Notes: a model not told the origin generated them from the letters alone. 13,025 nucleotides of DNA from an uncultured Eubacteriales bacterium (GCA_900554625.1 USHP01000025.1:1-13025), one strand, 5' to 3'; positions 1 to 9,286 are shown, counted from the first letter of the stretch. A program made the numbers and translations.

Positions 1-2
1 GT

Positions 3-2603
3 GCGGCGGCCACGGTTTTGCTGATCGTGCTGATCTGCGGTACGGTCTTTGTTGGAACCTTGGGCGATTATCTCCAGGAAGATATTTTGACCTCTGCGTC
101 GGACTGGTCCCTGGAAGACTATGACCTGGAACGGACTTCCTTTATTTATTATGTGGATAACAATGGCGATATTCAGCAGCTTCAGCAGATCTACACCACC
201 ACGGACCGCCAGTGGGCGTCCCTGGATGAAATTCCCCAGGCTCTGGTGGATGCGGCTGTTGCCATTGAGGACAAGCGTTTCTATGAACATCAGGGCGTGG
301 ACTGGATTACCACGGTTAAGGCGTGCCTGAATATGTTCTTCGGCGGCGATGAGCAGTTCGGCGGCTCCACCATTACTCAGCAGTTTATCAAGAACCATAC
401 CGGTGAAAAAAGTGTTACCGTGCAGCGTAAGGTTATGGAAATTTTCCGTGCCCAGCTATTTGAACGGGAATACGACAAAGATCTGATCATGGAGTATTAT
501 CTCAACGAGATCTATCTGGGCCGGGGCTGCTACGGTGTCAAGAGTGCAGCGGCTGAGTATTTCGGAAAAGAGCTGCAGAGCCTGACCGTTGCCGAATGCG
601 CCAGCTTGATCAGCATCACCAACAACCCCTCTTTGTTTAATCCCTACTCCGACAACGTGTTTGAATACAAGGGCGAAGAGCGGGACGGCGCCGGGCGTAA
701 TCGTTACCGTCAGCTCAATGTCTTAAGCGAAATGCACCAGCAGGGATATCTGACTGACGAGAAGTATGAAGAGGCCGTTGCCCAGGAAATGGTCTTTAAG
801 GAAGGTATTGCCGATGAAGACCGCTGGACGGTCTGCGAAAATCCGGAGTGCGGCTTCGAAGGAATCCGCAGTCAATTTACCGGTGAAGACGGCGCGTATT
901 ATTGCCCCGTTTGCGGAAATCTGACCTCTGTCAGCACCAATGCTTCCCAGCATATTTACTCCTGGTTTGTGGACGCAGTCATCATCGACTTTGCTTCCTA
1001 TCTGGCAGAGCAGGACGGAAAGAACTGGGATGATCTGGAAGAGACCACCAGAAACGTCTATCTGGAGCGCATCCAGAAGGGCGGCTATCACATTTATACC
1101 ACACTGGACATGGATGTGCAGAACCAGGTGGATGCAATCTACGGCAACCTGGACAACATTCCCGGCACCAACAGCAACCAGCAGCTTCAGTCTGCCATTG
1201 TTGTCATTGACAACACCACCGGTGACGTGGTGGCCCTGGCTGGCGGCGTGGGAGAAAAGGATACCTTCATGGGCTACAACCGGGCAACCCAGGCAAAGCT
1301 CCAGACCGGTTCTGCCCAGAAGCCGGTGTCTGTTTATGCGCCTGCCTTTGAATCCGGCAAGGTAACGCCGGCAACGGTTTTCAAGGATCTGCCGGTGACC
1401 TATGACGGCGGCAACTGGCCGAAGAACGATAACCGCCAGTATCAGTATGCCAGAACGGTATATCAGGGCATTGTGTCCTCCGTCAATACCATCTCTGTGC
1501 GCACTCTGAATGAAATCGGTGCCGAATACGGCTATAGCTTCGCCAAGTACAACTTTGGCCAGGCCCATCTGGTGGAGGAGTACCCCGGAGCGGACGGTAC
1601 TACCAAGTCTGACGTAGGCCCGGCACCTCTGGCCCTGGGCGCTCTGACGGTAGGTTCCACCGTTCAGGAAATGTCCGCTGCCTATGCTACCTTTGCAAAC
1701 CACGGTGTTTACCGGGAGCCCCGGCTGTACACCAAGGTCTATAACAGCGACGGACAGCTGGTTGTGGATAATACCCAGGATTCCCGGAAGATTCTCAGCG
1801 ACAAAACCGTGGATTACGTCAATTACTGCCTGTACAATGCAGCAAACCATGGTACCGGCGGCGCTGCCATCTTTGGCGGACAGTCCATTGCCGGTAAGAC
1901 CGGTACAACCTCGTCCAACCGTGACCGCTGGTTCTGCGGCTATACCACCCATTATACGGCAGCTGTTTGGGTGGGCTATGACCAGCCGGAACAGATTCAT
2001 GTTGGTACCAACCCGGCGGCCCAGATGTGGAAAAAGGTTATGCAGCCCATTCACGAAGGCCTGCCCAATGAAGCGCTGTATAATGGCAATGCGTTCCGCA
2101 CAGTAGCAGTCTGTCTGGATTCCGGACTGCTGGCTACCGATGCCTGCCGCAGCGACGTCCGGGGAATTGACCGGGTGGTTTACGTCAATGTATATCCTGG
2201 TGATGAGCCTCAGGGCACTTGCGATAAGCATGTGCAGATGGAGTACTGCGTCACCGGCGGCGGTGTGGCAACGGATTATTGCGCTATGTTCCCGGATGCC
2301 AATGTACAGGCCCGTTCCCTGGTGAAACTGAACAGCGGCGAAGTGGACGAAATCCGCAGCGCCCTTGGTGTGGGACTGAACGGCGTGTATGCCTCCGATG
2401 GCTATGTTTACTATCAGGATGGCAATTGGCGTGGATTCAGCGGCAATTATGCCAACAATGACCAACCCTACCTGGTATGTCCCATCCACAACCAGGATAG
2501 CTGGCTCGAACACGAGGAAACCCAGCCTACAGAAGAAGGTGGAGGGGATATTTCCGGTGGTAATCCGGATGACAACTACTGGGAAGGCGACTACGACGGT
2601 TAA
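3..2603 (+). CDS. Class A (bifunctional) penicillin-binding protein, PBP1A-like; 5' end cut by window
   Basis: Membrane-anchored enzyme that polymerises lipid II glycan chains and cross-links the stem peptides outside the cell. The frame is open to the window edge, so the cytoplasmic start is missing; residues here count from the Leu codon at base 18. A hydrophobic anchor opens the visible protein. The GT51 glycosyltransferase domain follows, with catalytic Glu84 in AIEDKRFYEHQGVDW, then GGSTITQQ and YYLNEIYLGRG. The transpeptidase domain has SAQK (nucleophile Ser432, Lys435), SVN (488-490) and KTGT (627-630). Between the two domains lies a four-cysteine insert (C273, C278, C296, C299) resembling a zinc ribbon, which is not part of the canonical architecture. 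The C-terminal tail has further Cys residues and an acidic, Gly-rich end. It is the first visible gene of a probable operon, 31 bases before the methyltransferase. The family call is firm; the exact paralogue is not. Confidence 0.95.
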   Translation, partial: AAATVLLIVLICGTVFVGTLGDYLQEDILTSASDWSLEDYDLERTSFIYYVDNNGDIQQLQQIYTTTDRQWASLDEIPQALVDAAVAIEDKRFYEHQGVDWITTVKACLNMFFGGDEQFGGSTITQQFIKNHTGEKSVTVQRKVMEIFRAQLFEREYDKDLIMEYYLNEIYLGRGCYGVKSAAAEYFGKELQSLTVAECASLISITNNPSLFNPYSDNVFEYKGEERDGAGRNRYRQLNVLSEMHQQGYLTDEKYEEAVAQEMVFKEGIADEDRWTVCENPECGFEGIRSQFTGEDGAYYCPVCGNLTSVSTNASQHIYSWFVDAVIIDFASYLAEQDGKNWDDLEETTRNVYLERIQKGGYHIYTTLDMDVQNQVDAIYGNLDNIPGTNSNQQLQSAIVVIDNTTGDVVALAGGVGEKDTFMGYNRATQAKLQTGSAQKPVSVYAPAFESGKVTPATVFKDLPVTYDGGNWPKNDNRQYQYARTVYQGIVSSVNTISVRTLNEIGAEYGYSFAKYNFGQAHLVEEYPGADGTTKSDVGPAPLALGALTVGSTVQEMSAAYATFANHGVYREPRLYTKVYNSDGQLVVDNTQDSRKILSDKTVDYVNYCLYNAANHGTGGAAIFGGQSIAGKTGTTSSNRDRWFCGYTTHYTAAVWVGYDQPEQIHVGTNPAAQMWKKVMQPIHEGLPNEALYNGNAFRTVAVCLDSGLLATDACRSDVRGIDRVVYVNVYPGDEPQGTCDKHVQMEYCVTGGGVATDYCAMFPDANVQARSLVKLNSGEVDEIRSALGVGLNGVYASDGYVYYQDGNWRGFSGNYANNDQPYLVCPIHNQDSWLEHEETQPTEEGGGDISGGNPDDNYWEGDYDG

Positions 2604-2634
2604 TGTCGATATAGAAGTAGAAGGAGGAAGCCCA

Positions 2635-3501
2635 ATGCTTTGGATTTCCGATGAATGGAAAGACTACGAAGTTCTGGACACATCCAACGGAGAGCGTCTG
2701 GAACGCTGGGGGAAATATATTTTGGTGCGCCCGGACCCTCAGGTAATCTGGAATACCCCCCGCAGCGCACCGGAGTGGAAGCGTTACGATGCCCGGTATC
2801 TGCGCTCCAATACCGGCGGCGGACATTGGACAGATCACAATCTTCCGGATCGGTGGCAGATCCGATATAAGGATTATCTGACCTTCCATGTCAAACCCAT
2901 GAATTTTAAACACACGGGCGTTTTCCCGGAACAGGCGGCAAACTGGGATTTCATCCGGGAGAAGGTAGCTTCTGCCGGTCGTCCGGTGCGGGTGCTGAAT
3001 CTGTTTGCCTATTCCGGCGGCGCCACACTGGCGGCGGCAGCCGGAGGTGCGGAGGTGTTCCATGTGGATGCCTCCAAAGGCATGGTGGCCTGGGCCAAGG
3101 AAAATGCTGTGGCATCGGGCCTTGACAAGTGCCCCATTCACTGGATGGTGGACGATTGCGCCAAGTTCATCCAGCGGGAAATCCGCCGGGGACGGCGCTA
3201 CGACGGAATTATCATGGACCCGCCCAGCTATGGTCGGGGCCCCAGCGGTGAGATCTGGAAAATGGAAACCAGTTTCTATCCCTTCCTGCAGGAAGTGGTG
3301 AAGGTGCTTTCTGATGATCCACTGTTTGTTATCATCAATTCCTACACCACGGGCCTGGCCCCCTCTGCGGTGGCCTATGCTTCTGACGTGGTGTTTGGCG
3401 CCAAATACGGCGGCACCACTGCGGCAGGGGAACTGGGATTACCGGTGAAACAGTCTAGCTTGATTCTTCCCTGCGGTGCCACTGGCCGCTGGACGCCCTG
3501 A
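2635..3501 (+). CDS. Class I SAM-dependent methyltransferase, RlmI-like (PF10672-type)
   Basis: 288 residues. A Rossmann-fold methyltransferase: the SAM-binding motif I is NLFAYSGG (residues 122-129), an acidic residue ends the next strand (EVFHVDAS), and motif IV is DPPSYG (195-200). DPPSYGRGPSGEIWK resembles the COG1092/PF10672 group that includes the 23S rRNA cytosine-C5 methyltransferase RlmI, so an rRNA substrate is likely but not shown. No N-terminal PUA domain is visible; the protein starts directly with a short lead-in region. The ATG at 2635 is chosen because AAGGAGG (2621-2627) sits just upstream; the same frame is open further upstream, but that part overlaps the penicillin-binding protein gene and has no such site. 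The gene lies between the PBP and ecfA1 genes, with 13 bases to the latter, so it is probably co-transcribed with both. Confidence 0.85.
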   Translation: MLWISDEWKDYEVLDTSNGERLERWGKYILVRPDPQVIWNTPRSAPEWKRYDARYLRSNTGGGHWTDHNLPDRWQIRYKDYLTFHVKPMNFKHTGVFPEQAANWDFIREKVASAGRPVRVLNLFAYSGGATLAAAAGGAEVFHVDASKGMVAWAKENAVASGLDKCPIHWMVDDCAKFIQREIRRGRRYDGIIMDPPSYGRGPSGEIWKMETSFYPFLQEVVKVLSDDPLFVIINSYTTGLAPSAVAYASDVVFGAKYGGTTAAGELGLPVKQSSLILPCGATGRWTP

Positions 3502-3514
3502 TGGAGGGATTGCG

Positions 3515-4363
3515 TTGAAAGAGATCATTTCTGTGCAGCATCTGGCCTATACCTACCCTGGGGTGGACGACACCCCGGGGATTCCGGTATTTGAGGATAT
3601 GAACCTGACCATCCAGGAAGGCAGCTTCGTTGCCATTCTGGGAACCAATGGCTGCGGAAAATCCACACTGGCCAAACATTTCAATTCCATCCTTCTGCCC
3701 AGCGGAGGAAAAGTCTACGTCTGCGGCATTGATACTTCCAATGAAGAGCGGATTATGACCGTTCGTCGGAACGTGGGCATGGTTTTCCAGAATCCGGATA
3801 ACCAGATCGTTGCCAACGTGGTGGAAGAGGACGTGGCCTTCGGCCCGGAGAATCTGGGCGTTGCCAGCCCGGAAATCCGTAATCGGGTAGACCGGGCGCT
3901 GAAACAGGTGGGAATGTACGAGTATCGGGAGCACGCTCCCCATCTTCTGTCCGGCGGACAGAAGCAGCGCATTGCCATTGCCGGTGTTATCGCCATGGAG
4001 TCCAAGTGCATTGTGCTGGACGAGCCCACCGCCATGCTGGACCCCAGAGGCCGCCGGGAGGTTATGGAGACCATCGGACGGCTGAATCGGGAAAAGGGAA
4101 TTACAGTGGTGCTGATTACCCACCATATGGATGAAGCCGCCCAGTGTCAGCGGGTGGTTGTGCTGCATAAGGGCAAGGTTGTCACCGATGGAAGCCCAAG
4201 GGAGGTTTTCTCCCAGGTCGAGTTGCTGCATGACATTGGTCTGGCAGCACCGGAGAGCGTGGAACTTTGTTGGGAGCTGAACAAGCAGGGCTTTGATCTG
4301 CCCTTGGACAGACTGAATCCGGAAGAATGCGCGCAGGCACTTTACAATGCGGTTAAGGCCTGA
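3515..4363 (+). CDS. ecfA1: Energy-coupling factor transporter ATPase EcfA1
   Basis: 282 residues; one of two ATPases that power an ECF-type importer for vitamins or trace nutrients at the membrane. Visible ABC motifs in order are Walker A GTNGCGKST (43-51, Lys49), Q-loop in MVFQNPDNQIV, signature LSGGQKQR (145-152), Walker B CIVLDEP with Asp169 and Glu170, the D-loop AMLDP, and the switch His203 in LITHH. The FQNPDNQ sequence is typical of the CbiO/EcfA1 branch. The start is taken as TTG at 3515, preceded by GGAGGG (3503-3508); an upstream in-frame GTG lies inside the methyltransferase gene and is not favoured. EcfA2 and EcfT follow directly. The substrate cannot be read from this gene, because S subunits of group II systems are encoded elsewhere. 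Confidence 0.95.
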   Translation: MKEIISVQHLAYTYPGVDDTPGIPVFEDMNLTIQEGSFVAILGTNGCGKSTLAKHFNSILLPSGGKVYVCGIDTSNEERIMTVRRNVGMVFQNPDNQIVANVVEEDVAFGPENLGVASPEIRNRVDRALKQVGMYEYREHAPHLLSGGQKQRIAIAGVIAMESKCIVLDEPTAMLDPRGRREVMETIGRLNREKGITVVLITHHMDEAAQCQRVVVLHKGKVVTDGSPREVFSQVELLHDIGLAAPESVELCWELNKQGFDLPLDRLNPEECAQALYNAVKA

Positions 4364-4382
4364 CCCGCTGGGAGGAATTTGA

Positions 4383-5246
4383 TTGGAACCCATTCTTGAG
4401 ATAAAGAATTTGAACTATGTTTACAGTGCCGGGACGCCCTTTGAGCATAAGGCACTGGAAAATGTCTCTTTCCGTGTCAACCGGGGAGAATTTATCGGTA
4501 TTATCGGACATACCGGTTCGGGAAAATCCACCCTGATGCAGCAGCTCAACGGCCTGCTGAAGCCCACCTCCGGCTCCGTGATTCTGGACGGACAGGATAT
4601 CTGGTCAGATAAGAAGCTGACCCGCCAGGCCCGGTTTCGGGTCGGCTTGGTGTTTCAGTACCCGGAATACCAGCTGTTTGAGGAAACGGTTTACCGTGAC
4701 ATTGCCTTTGGCCCCAAAAACATGGGCCTTTCCGAGGAAGAAGTGGACCGCCGGGTGCGGGAGGCCGCTGCCTGTGTTGGCCTGACAGAGAAACAGCTGG
4801 AGGTATCTCCCTTTGACCTGTCCGGCGGACAGAAGCGCCGGGTTGCCATTGCCGGTGTCATTGCCATGGAACCGGAAGTACTGATTCTGGATGAGCCTAC
4901 GGCAGGTCTGGACCCCATGGGCAGAGCGGAGATTCTGGGCAATATTGAAGCCTACCGCAAGTCCCGCAATGCCACCATTATGATGGTGTCCCATTCCATG
5001 GAGGATGTGGCCCGGCTGACTGACCGTCTGCTGGTTATGAGCGGCTCTCACCTGGTAATGGACGGAACCCCGGCAGAGGTGTTTGTTCACGCCCAGGAGC
5101 TGCTGGACATGGGCCTGAACATCCCCCAGGTAACCCAGGTGTTCCTGAACCTGAAACAGTTGGGGCTGGATGTCCCCAACGTATATACCATCGACCAGGC
5201 TGTGGATGTGCTGAAACGGCTGAAAGGGGGCGCTGCGGTATGCTGA
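4383..5246 (+). CDS. ecfA2: Energy-coupling factor transporter ATPase EcfA2
   Basis: 287 residues; the second ATPase of the ECF module, expected to heterodimerise with EcfA1. Motifs: Walker A GHTGSGKST (42-50), Q-loop in LVFQYPEYQLFEETV (the YPEYQLF wording is characteristic of EcfA2), signature LSGGQKRR (146-153), Walker B LILDEP with Asp170 and Glu171, D-loop AGLDPMG, and switch His204 in MVSHSMED. The start is TTG at 4383 behind GGAGG (4371-4375), so both ATPases use TTG. The 3' end overlaps ecfT by seven bases (ATGCTGA shared), which suggests translational coupling. Together with the next gene this completes the A1-A2-T energising unit. Confidence 0.95.
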   Translation: MEPILEIKNLNYVYSAGTPFEHKALENVSFRVNRGEFIGIIGHTGSGKSTLMQQLNGLLKPTSGSVILDGQDIWSDKKLTRQARFRVGLVFQYPEYQLFEETVYRDIAFGPKNMGLSEEEVDRRVREAAACVGLTEKQLEVSPFDLSGGQKRRVAIAGVIAMEPEVLILDEPTAGLDPMGRAEILGNIEAYRKSRNATIMMVSHSMEDVARLTDRLLVMSGSHLVMDGTPAEVFVHAQELLDMGLNIPQVTQVFLNLKQLGLDVPNVYTIDQAVDVLKRLKGGAAVC

Positions 5247-6046
5247 AGGATATTACCCTGGGCCAGTTTTTCCCGGGCAATTCTGTGATTCATCGCTTGG
5301 ACCCCAGAACCAAGCTGATTGTGCTGATTGTGTATATCGTGGCTCTGTTTCTGGCCCAGAGCTGGATTTCCTATGGCCTTCTGTTCCTGTTTTTGGCAGC
5401 GGCAATCAAGATATCTACCATTCCGCTGAAAACCATTGTCCGGGGACTGAAGCCGCTGGTGATGATTCTGATTTTCACCGGTGTGCTGAACCTGTTTTTC
5501 ACCAAGGAAGGTCCTACACTGGTTTCCTTCTGGGGACTCAGCATCACCCTGGGCGGCGTCCAGCGGGCAGTTTTGATGATGGCCCGTATCCTGATGCTGA
5601 TTACTTGCACCTTCCTGCTGACCTATACCACCTCGCCCATTGCCTTGACCGACGGCCTGGAATCCCTGATGGGCCCGCTGAAAAAGATCAAGGTCCCGGT
5701 GCATGAACTGTCCATGATGATGTGCATTGCCCTGCGCTTTATCCCCACACTGATTGAGGAAACGGACAAGATTATGAACGCCCAAAAGGCTCGTGGTGCG
5801 GACTTTGAAAACGGCAGCCTGATGGATCGGGCCAGGGCTTTGATCCCCATTTTGGTGCCGCTGTTTGTCAGCGCTTTCCGCCGGGCGGATGAGCTGGCAA
5901 CCGCCATGGAGTGCCGGTGCTATCGGGGCGGAGAGGGCAGAACGAAAATGAAACTGCTGCGCTACCACCGCAACGACCTGGCGGCATTTACCGTCGGAGC
6001 CGTGCTGATGGCCGGTGTGCTGGCACTGGGCAGTTTTGGCTTGTGA
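5240..6046 (+). CDS. ecfT: Energy-coupling factor transporter transmembrane protein EcfT
   Basis: 268 residues; the membrane scaffold that links the two ATPases to interchangeable substrate-binding S proteins. It opens with SVIHRLDPRTKL, the usual EcfT/CbiQ start (h-DPR-K), followed by several hydrophobic segments (about residues 28-60, 70-90, 105-135, and one near the C-terminus at 243-267). The cytoplasmic coupling helices carry the characteristic Arg motifs: ARG at 184-186 and a second, slightly divergent CRCYRGG starting at 225 where A-R-G/C is usual. Translation starts at the ATG at 5240, inside the end of ecfA2, with a G-rich site AAAGGGGG at 5223-5230. truA begins eight bases after the stop, an arrangement often seen in Bacillota. 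Confidence 0.93.
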   Translation: MLKDITLGQFFPGNSVIHRLDPRTKLIVLIVYIVALFLAQSWISYGLLFLFLAAAIKISTIPLKTIVRGLKPLVMILIFTGVLNLFFTKEGPTLVSFWGLSITLGGVQRAVLMMARILMLITCTFLLTYTTSPIALTDGLESLMGPLKKIKVPVHELSMMMCIALRFIPTLIEETDKIMNAQKARGADFENGSLMDRARALIPILVPLFVSAFRRADELATAMECRCYRGGEGRTKMKLLRYHRNDLAAFTVGAVLMAGVLALGSFGL

Positions 6047-6054
6047 GGAAAGCT

Positions 6055-6834
6055 ATGCGCAATATTGCCTTGTTTTTAACATATCTTGGTACCAATTATC
6101 ACGGTTGGCAGGTTCAGAAGAATCTGCCAACCGTTGCTGAAACCATGGAGAAAGCTGCGGCCATGGTGGTAGGCCACCCGGTACATATGACCGGCTGCGG
6201 CCGTACCGATGCCGGGGTGCATGCCCGGTGCTATGTGGCGAATTTCCGCACCAGCTCCACCATCCCGGCGGAGCGGATTCCTTATGCGCTGAATACCCAT
6301 TTACCCTGCGACATCGTGGTGACAAAAGCCTTTGAAGTCCATGAGGATTTCAATGCCATCGGCTCCTGTGCCCGGAAGGAATATACCTACCAGATCTATA
6401 ACTCCCGGCTGAAAGATCCGTTCTACGTCAACCGTGCCTGGTTTTATCCCAAGCACCTGGATGAAACCATCATGCAGCGGGCAGCGGAGCAGTTCGTGGG
6501 CACCCATGATTTCGCCGCCGTGCGAAGTGTGGGAACGGATGTAAAATCCACCGTGCGCACCGTATACTATTATAATGTGGAGCGGCAGGGAAATCTGATT
6601 ACCCTGAAGGTGTGCGCCAATGGATTCCTGTATAATATGGCCCGGGCCATGGCCGGAACAGTGGTCTATGCCGCAGAAGGAAAGATCAAACCGGAAGATA
6701 TCGGGCGGATTCTGGACTCTGGCAATCGGACGGCTGCCGGCCCGACTGTGCCACCGGGGGGACTGTACATGACCCATCTGTGGTACGATGACGGAATTGC
6801 CAAATTCGAGTGCGGCAGCGATTGGACCGAATGA
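6055..6834 (+). CDS. truA: tRNA pseudouridine(38-40) synthase TruA
   Basis: 259 residues. Converts uridines 38-40 of the tRNA anticodon arm to pseudouridine. The N-terminus (ALFLTYLGTNYHGWQVQ) is the standard TruA opening, and the catalytic motif GRTDAGVHA places the nucleophilic aspartate at Asp52. Later segments such as FRTSSTIPAERIPYALN, AARKEYTY-like CARKEYTYQI and FLYNMARAMAGT match the family. Length is normal for bacterial TruA. The ATG at 6055 is preferred over longer in-frame starts because a GAGGAA site (6045-6050) lies just before it and upstream sequence belongs to ecfT. It is the last gene of the co-directional cluster; the next gene has its own promoter. Confidence 0.96.
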   Translation: MRNIALFLTYLGTNYHGWQVQKNLPTVAETMEKAAAMVVGHPVHMTGCGRTDAGVHARCYVANFRTSSTIPAERIPYALNTHLPCDIVVTKAFEVHEDFNAIGSCARKEYTYQIYNSRLKDPFYVNRAWFYPKHLDETIMQRAAEQFVGTHDFAAVRSVGTDVKSTVRTVYYYNVERQGNLITLKVCANGFLYNMARAMAGTVVYAAEGKIKPEDIGRILDSGNRTAAGPTVPPGGLYMTHLWYDDGIAKFECGSDWTE

Positions 6835-6888
6835 CAGCAGCTTCCAGCGAATTGTTTATAATTTGTTTTTTCTTTTTCCGGCCTGATA

Positions 6889-6897
6889 TGCTATACT
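6889..6897 (+). promoter_or_regulatory. Extended -10 promoter for the ClpE-like gene
   Basis: TG at 6889-6890, one base, then TATACT at 6892-6897 forms an extended -10 element in the 105-base gap after truA. The matching -35 region (about 6869-6874, TTTCTT) is weak, as is common with extended -10 promoters. The predicted start lies near 6904, giving a leader of about 36 bases. A clean ribosome site AAAGGAG (6925-6931) precedes the gene. No convincing CtsR or CIRCE operator was seen nearby. Confidence 0.55.
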
Positions 6898-6939
6898 GCA
6901 TGTCAAAGGAAAGAATCCTTGCGAAAAGGAGTGAATCAT

Positions 6940-9231
6940 ATGCAACCGAAAATGTGCAGCAAGTGCCGAAAAAACATTGCTGTTGTGTTTATTACAAAGA
7001 TTGAAAACGGCGTGACATTGAACGAAGGCTACTGCCTGAAATGTGCCCGCAGCCTGGGGATCCCGCAGATTGACCAGGCGGTCAAACAGATGGGAATTTC
7101 CGAAGAAGACTTGGATCTGCTCAGCGATGAGATGAGCAGCATGTTTGGCCAGCGTGACGACAGTGAAGACCATGACGACGATGAAATCGACAGCCAGACC
7201 GCTACCTTCCCGCTGCTGAATCAGCTCTTGGGCGGCAGCGGCAACCTCCCGGCCCAGCAGCCTCGCCCGACGAAGAAGGAAGAACCGCAGGACGAGGGGA
7301 AGGGCAAAAAGAAAAACAAGAAACATAAATTCCTGGACAGCTACTGCATGGATTTAACCGGCCGTGCCCGGGAAGGAAAATTGGATAAGGTCATCGGCAG
7401 GGATGTGGAGACGGAGCGGGTGATTCAGATTCTGAACCGCCGGCAGAAGAACAATCCCTGCCTGATTGGCGAGCCCGGCGTGGGCAAAACCGCCATTGCC
7501 GAAGGCCTTGCCCAGCGAATTGCCGCTGGTGAAGTCCCCTACAAGCTGCGGGATAAAGAGGTGTTCCTGCTGGATCTGACAGCTCTGGTGGCCGGTACCC
7601 AGTTCCGGGGCCAGTTTGAAAGCCGCATGAAGAGCCTGATCGGGGAGATCAAGGAGTGCGGCAATATCATTCTGGTTATCGATGAAGTCCATAATCTGGT
7701 GGGTGCCGGCGATGCAGAAGGCTCCATGAACGCCGCCAACATCCTGAAGCCGGCTCTGTCCCGGGGAGAAATCCAGGTCATCGGCGCTACCACCTTTGCC
7801 GAGTACCGCAAATATATTGAAAAGGATGCCGCTTTGGAACGCCGTTTCCAGCCTGTAACCGTGGCCGAACCGACCATTGCCGAGGCTAGCCAGATCATGC
7901 AGGGAATTGCCAAGGCTTACTCCGATTTCCATGGCGTGGAAATTTCTCCGGAAATTGCCCACCAGTGCGTGGTGCTGTCTGAGCGGTACATCACAGACCG
8001 TTTCCTGCCGGATAAGGCCATCGACCTTTTGGACGAAGCCTGTTCCGATGTAAACCTGCAATGCAAGGAAATCTCCCGCCTGGCGGAGCTGAAAAAAGAG
8101 CGAGATGATTACGAACTGGAACTGCGGATGCTCAACGAGGATACCGAGAACCAGAACTACGAACGTCTTGCCATGCTCCGCAGCCGCTTGATGCAGCTGG
8201 CTGGCCAGATTGAAGAGCTGGAAGCCCTGCCCAAGCCGGCCGTTACCATGGAAAATCTGGCCCGGATCATTGAACTGTGGACGAAAATTCCTGCTTCCAA
8301 AATCAAGGCCCAGGAGTATCAGCAGATCAAGGGTCTGGCTTCCCGGCTGAAAGAGCACATTGTAGGCCAGGATGAAGCGGTGGAGGCGGTTGCCCGTGCT
8401 ATCCGGCGCAATCGTGTGGGAATTTCTCCCAAGAAGCGCCCGGTGTCCTTCATCTTTGTCGGCCCCACCGGTGTGGGAAAAACCGAACTGGTGAAGCAGC
8501 TTGCAAATGATTTGTTTGACAACGTTGACAGCCTGATCCGGCTGGATATGTCGGAATACATGGAAAAGCACACCGTTTCCAAACTCATTGGCTCCCCACC
8601 GGGCTATGTGGGCTATGACGAGGCCGGACAGCTGACGGAGAAAATCCGCCGCCGTCCCTACAGCGTGGTGCTCTTTGATGAGATTGAGAAGGCCCACCCC
8701 GATGTGCTGAATGTGCTGCTGCAGGTACTGGACGATGGCAGAATTACCGATGCCCAGGGTCGAGTGGTGAACTTCGAGAATACCATCATTGTCATGACCT
8801 CCAATGCCGGCTCCGAAGGCAGAGTGGGCGGTCTGGGCTTCGGCCGTACCGACAGTGATGTGGTGAAGGAAAAGACCATGAAGGCTCTGCGGGAATTCCT
8901 GCGGCCGGAATTCTTGAACCGTGTGGATGAAATTATCACCTTCAACCATCTGAGCGAAGAGAACTTCCTGGGCATTGCGGATATTATGCTGGCAGAGCTG
9001 AAAGAAAGCTTGGCAGCTCGCGGCCTGAGCCTGACCTGGGAGGAAGATGTGCGCCAGATGCTGGTGAAGAAGGCGTACTCCCAGACCTACGGTGCCCGGA
9101 ACCTGCGCCGTACTATCCAGCGGGAACTGGAAGATCCCATTTCCGAAGCCATCATCGACAGCTTTGAGCATCCCATTTCCGCAATCCATGTTCGCACAGA
9201 ACAGGATTCGGCGGTGCTGGATATAACCTGA
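6940..9231 (+). CDS. clpE: ClpE-like AAA+ unfoldase with N-terminal zinc finger
   Basis: 763 residues. A Hsp100 ATPase expected to unfold proteins for ClpP in the cytosol. It opens with a four-cysteine zinc finger (C6, C9, C32, C35) instead of the double Clp_N repeat of ClpC, then an acidic and Lys-rich linker to about residue 130. AAA domain 1 has Walker A GEPGVGKT (177-184), Walker B Asp248-Glu249 and a pore loop GTQFRGQF, where the usual KYR reads QFR. A coiled-coil middle segment runs from about 380 to 430. AAA domain 2 has GPTGVGKT (508-515), Walker B Asp580-Glu581 and pore loop GYVGY. The tripeptide LGF (632-634) fits the ClpP-docking loop. The zinc finger and the LGF loop favour ClpE over ClpB (which lacks the loop). 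The start is ATG 6940 behind AAAGGAG. It stands alone between its promoter and terminator. Confidence 0.9.
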   Translation: MQPKMCSKCRKNIAVVFITKIENGVTLNEGYCLKCARSLGIPQIDQAVKQMGISEEDLDLLSDEMSSMFGQRDDSEDHDDDEIDSQTATFPLLNQLLGGSGNLPAQQPRPTKKEEPQDEGKGKKKNKKHKFLDSYCMDLTGRAREGKLDKVIGRDVETERVIQILNRRQKNNPCLIGEPGVGKTAIAEGLAQRIAAGEVPYKLRDKEVFLLDLTALVAGTQFRGQFESRMKSLIGEIKECGNIILVIDEVHNLVGAGDAEGSMNAANILKPALSRGEIQVIGATTFAEYRKYIEKDAALERRFQPVTVAEPTIAEASQIMQGIAKAYSDFHGVEISPEIAHQCVVLSERYITDRFLPDKAIDLLDEACSDVNLQCKEISRLAELKKERDDYELELRMLNEDTENQNYERLAMLRSRLMQLAGQIEELEALPKPAVTMENLARIIELWTKIPASKIKAQEYQQIKGLASRLKEHIVGQDEAVEAVARAIRRNRVGISPKKRPVSFIFVGPTGVGKTELVKQLANDLFDNVDSLIRLDMSEYMEKHTVSKLIGSPPGYVGYDEAGQLTEKIRRRPYSVVLFDEIEKAHPDVLNVLLQVLDDGRITDAQGRVVNFENTIIVMTSNAGSEGRVGGLGFGRTDSDVVKEKTMKALREFLRPEFLNRVDEIITFNHLSEENFLGIADIMLAELKESLAARGLSLTWEEDVRQMLVKKAYSQTYGARNLRRTIQRELEDPISEAIIDSFEHPISAIHVRTEQDSAVLDIT

Positions 9232-9237
9232 GAAAAT

Positions 9238-9277
9238 GGCCCTTGCGGATTTCGCCGCAAGGGCCTTCTATTTTTTA
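9238..9277 (+). terminator. Intrinsic terminator of the ClpE-like gene
   Basis: An 11-base perfect stem, GGCCCTTGCGG (9238-9248) with CCGCAAGGGCC (9255-9265), six-base loop, followed by TTCTATTTTTT. It begins seven bases after the clp stop codon and insulates the retron from upstream transcription. Confidence 0.93.
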
Positions 9278-9286
9278 TCACCCTTC

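Noticed and set aside
723..2513. Long open frame on the - strand opposite the penicillin-binding protein gene
   Set aside because: Its translation has no recognisable motifs and it lies wholly antisense to a gene with clear catalytic motifs; it is a by-product of codon bias.
5911..6054. Longer truA start inside ecfT
   Set aside because: The added residues are out-of-frame translation of ecfT and do not resemble TruA; ATG 6055 begins the family's standard N-terminus.
6835..6880. Terminator after truA
   Set aside because: There is a T-rich run, but the only hairpin before it is a four-base AATT stem; too weak to call.
6898..6920. CtsR heptamer operator before the clp gene
   Set aside because: Only one partial half-site (TGTCAAA) is present; the following heptamer does not match.
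7354..9189. 611-codon open frame on the - strand opposite the clp gene
   Set aside because: Same reason: fully antisense to a clear AAA+ gene and no family features.
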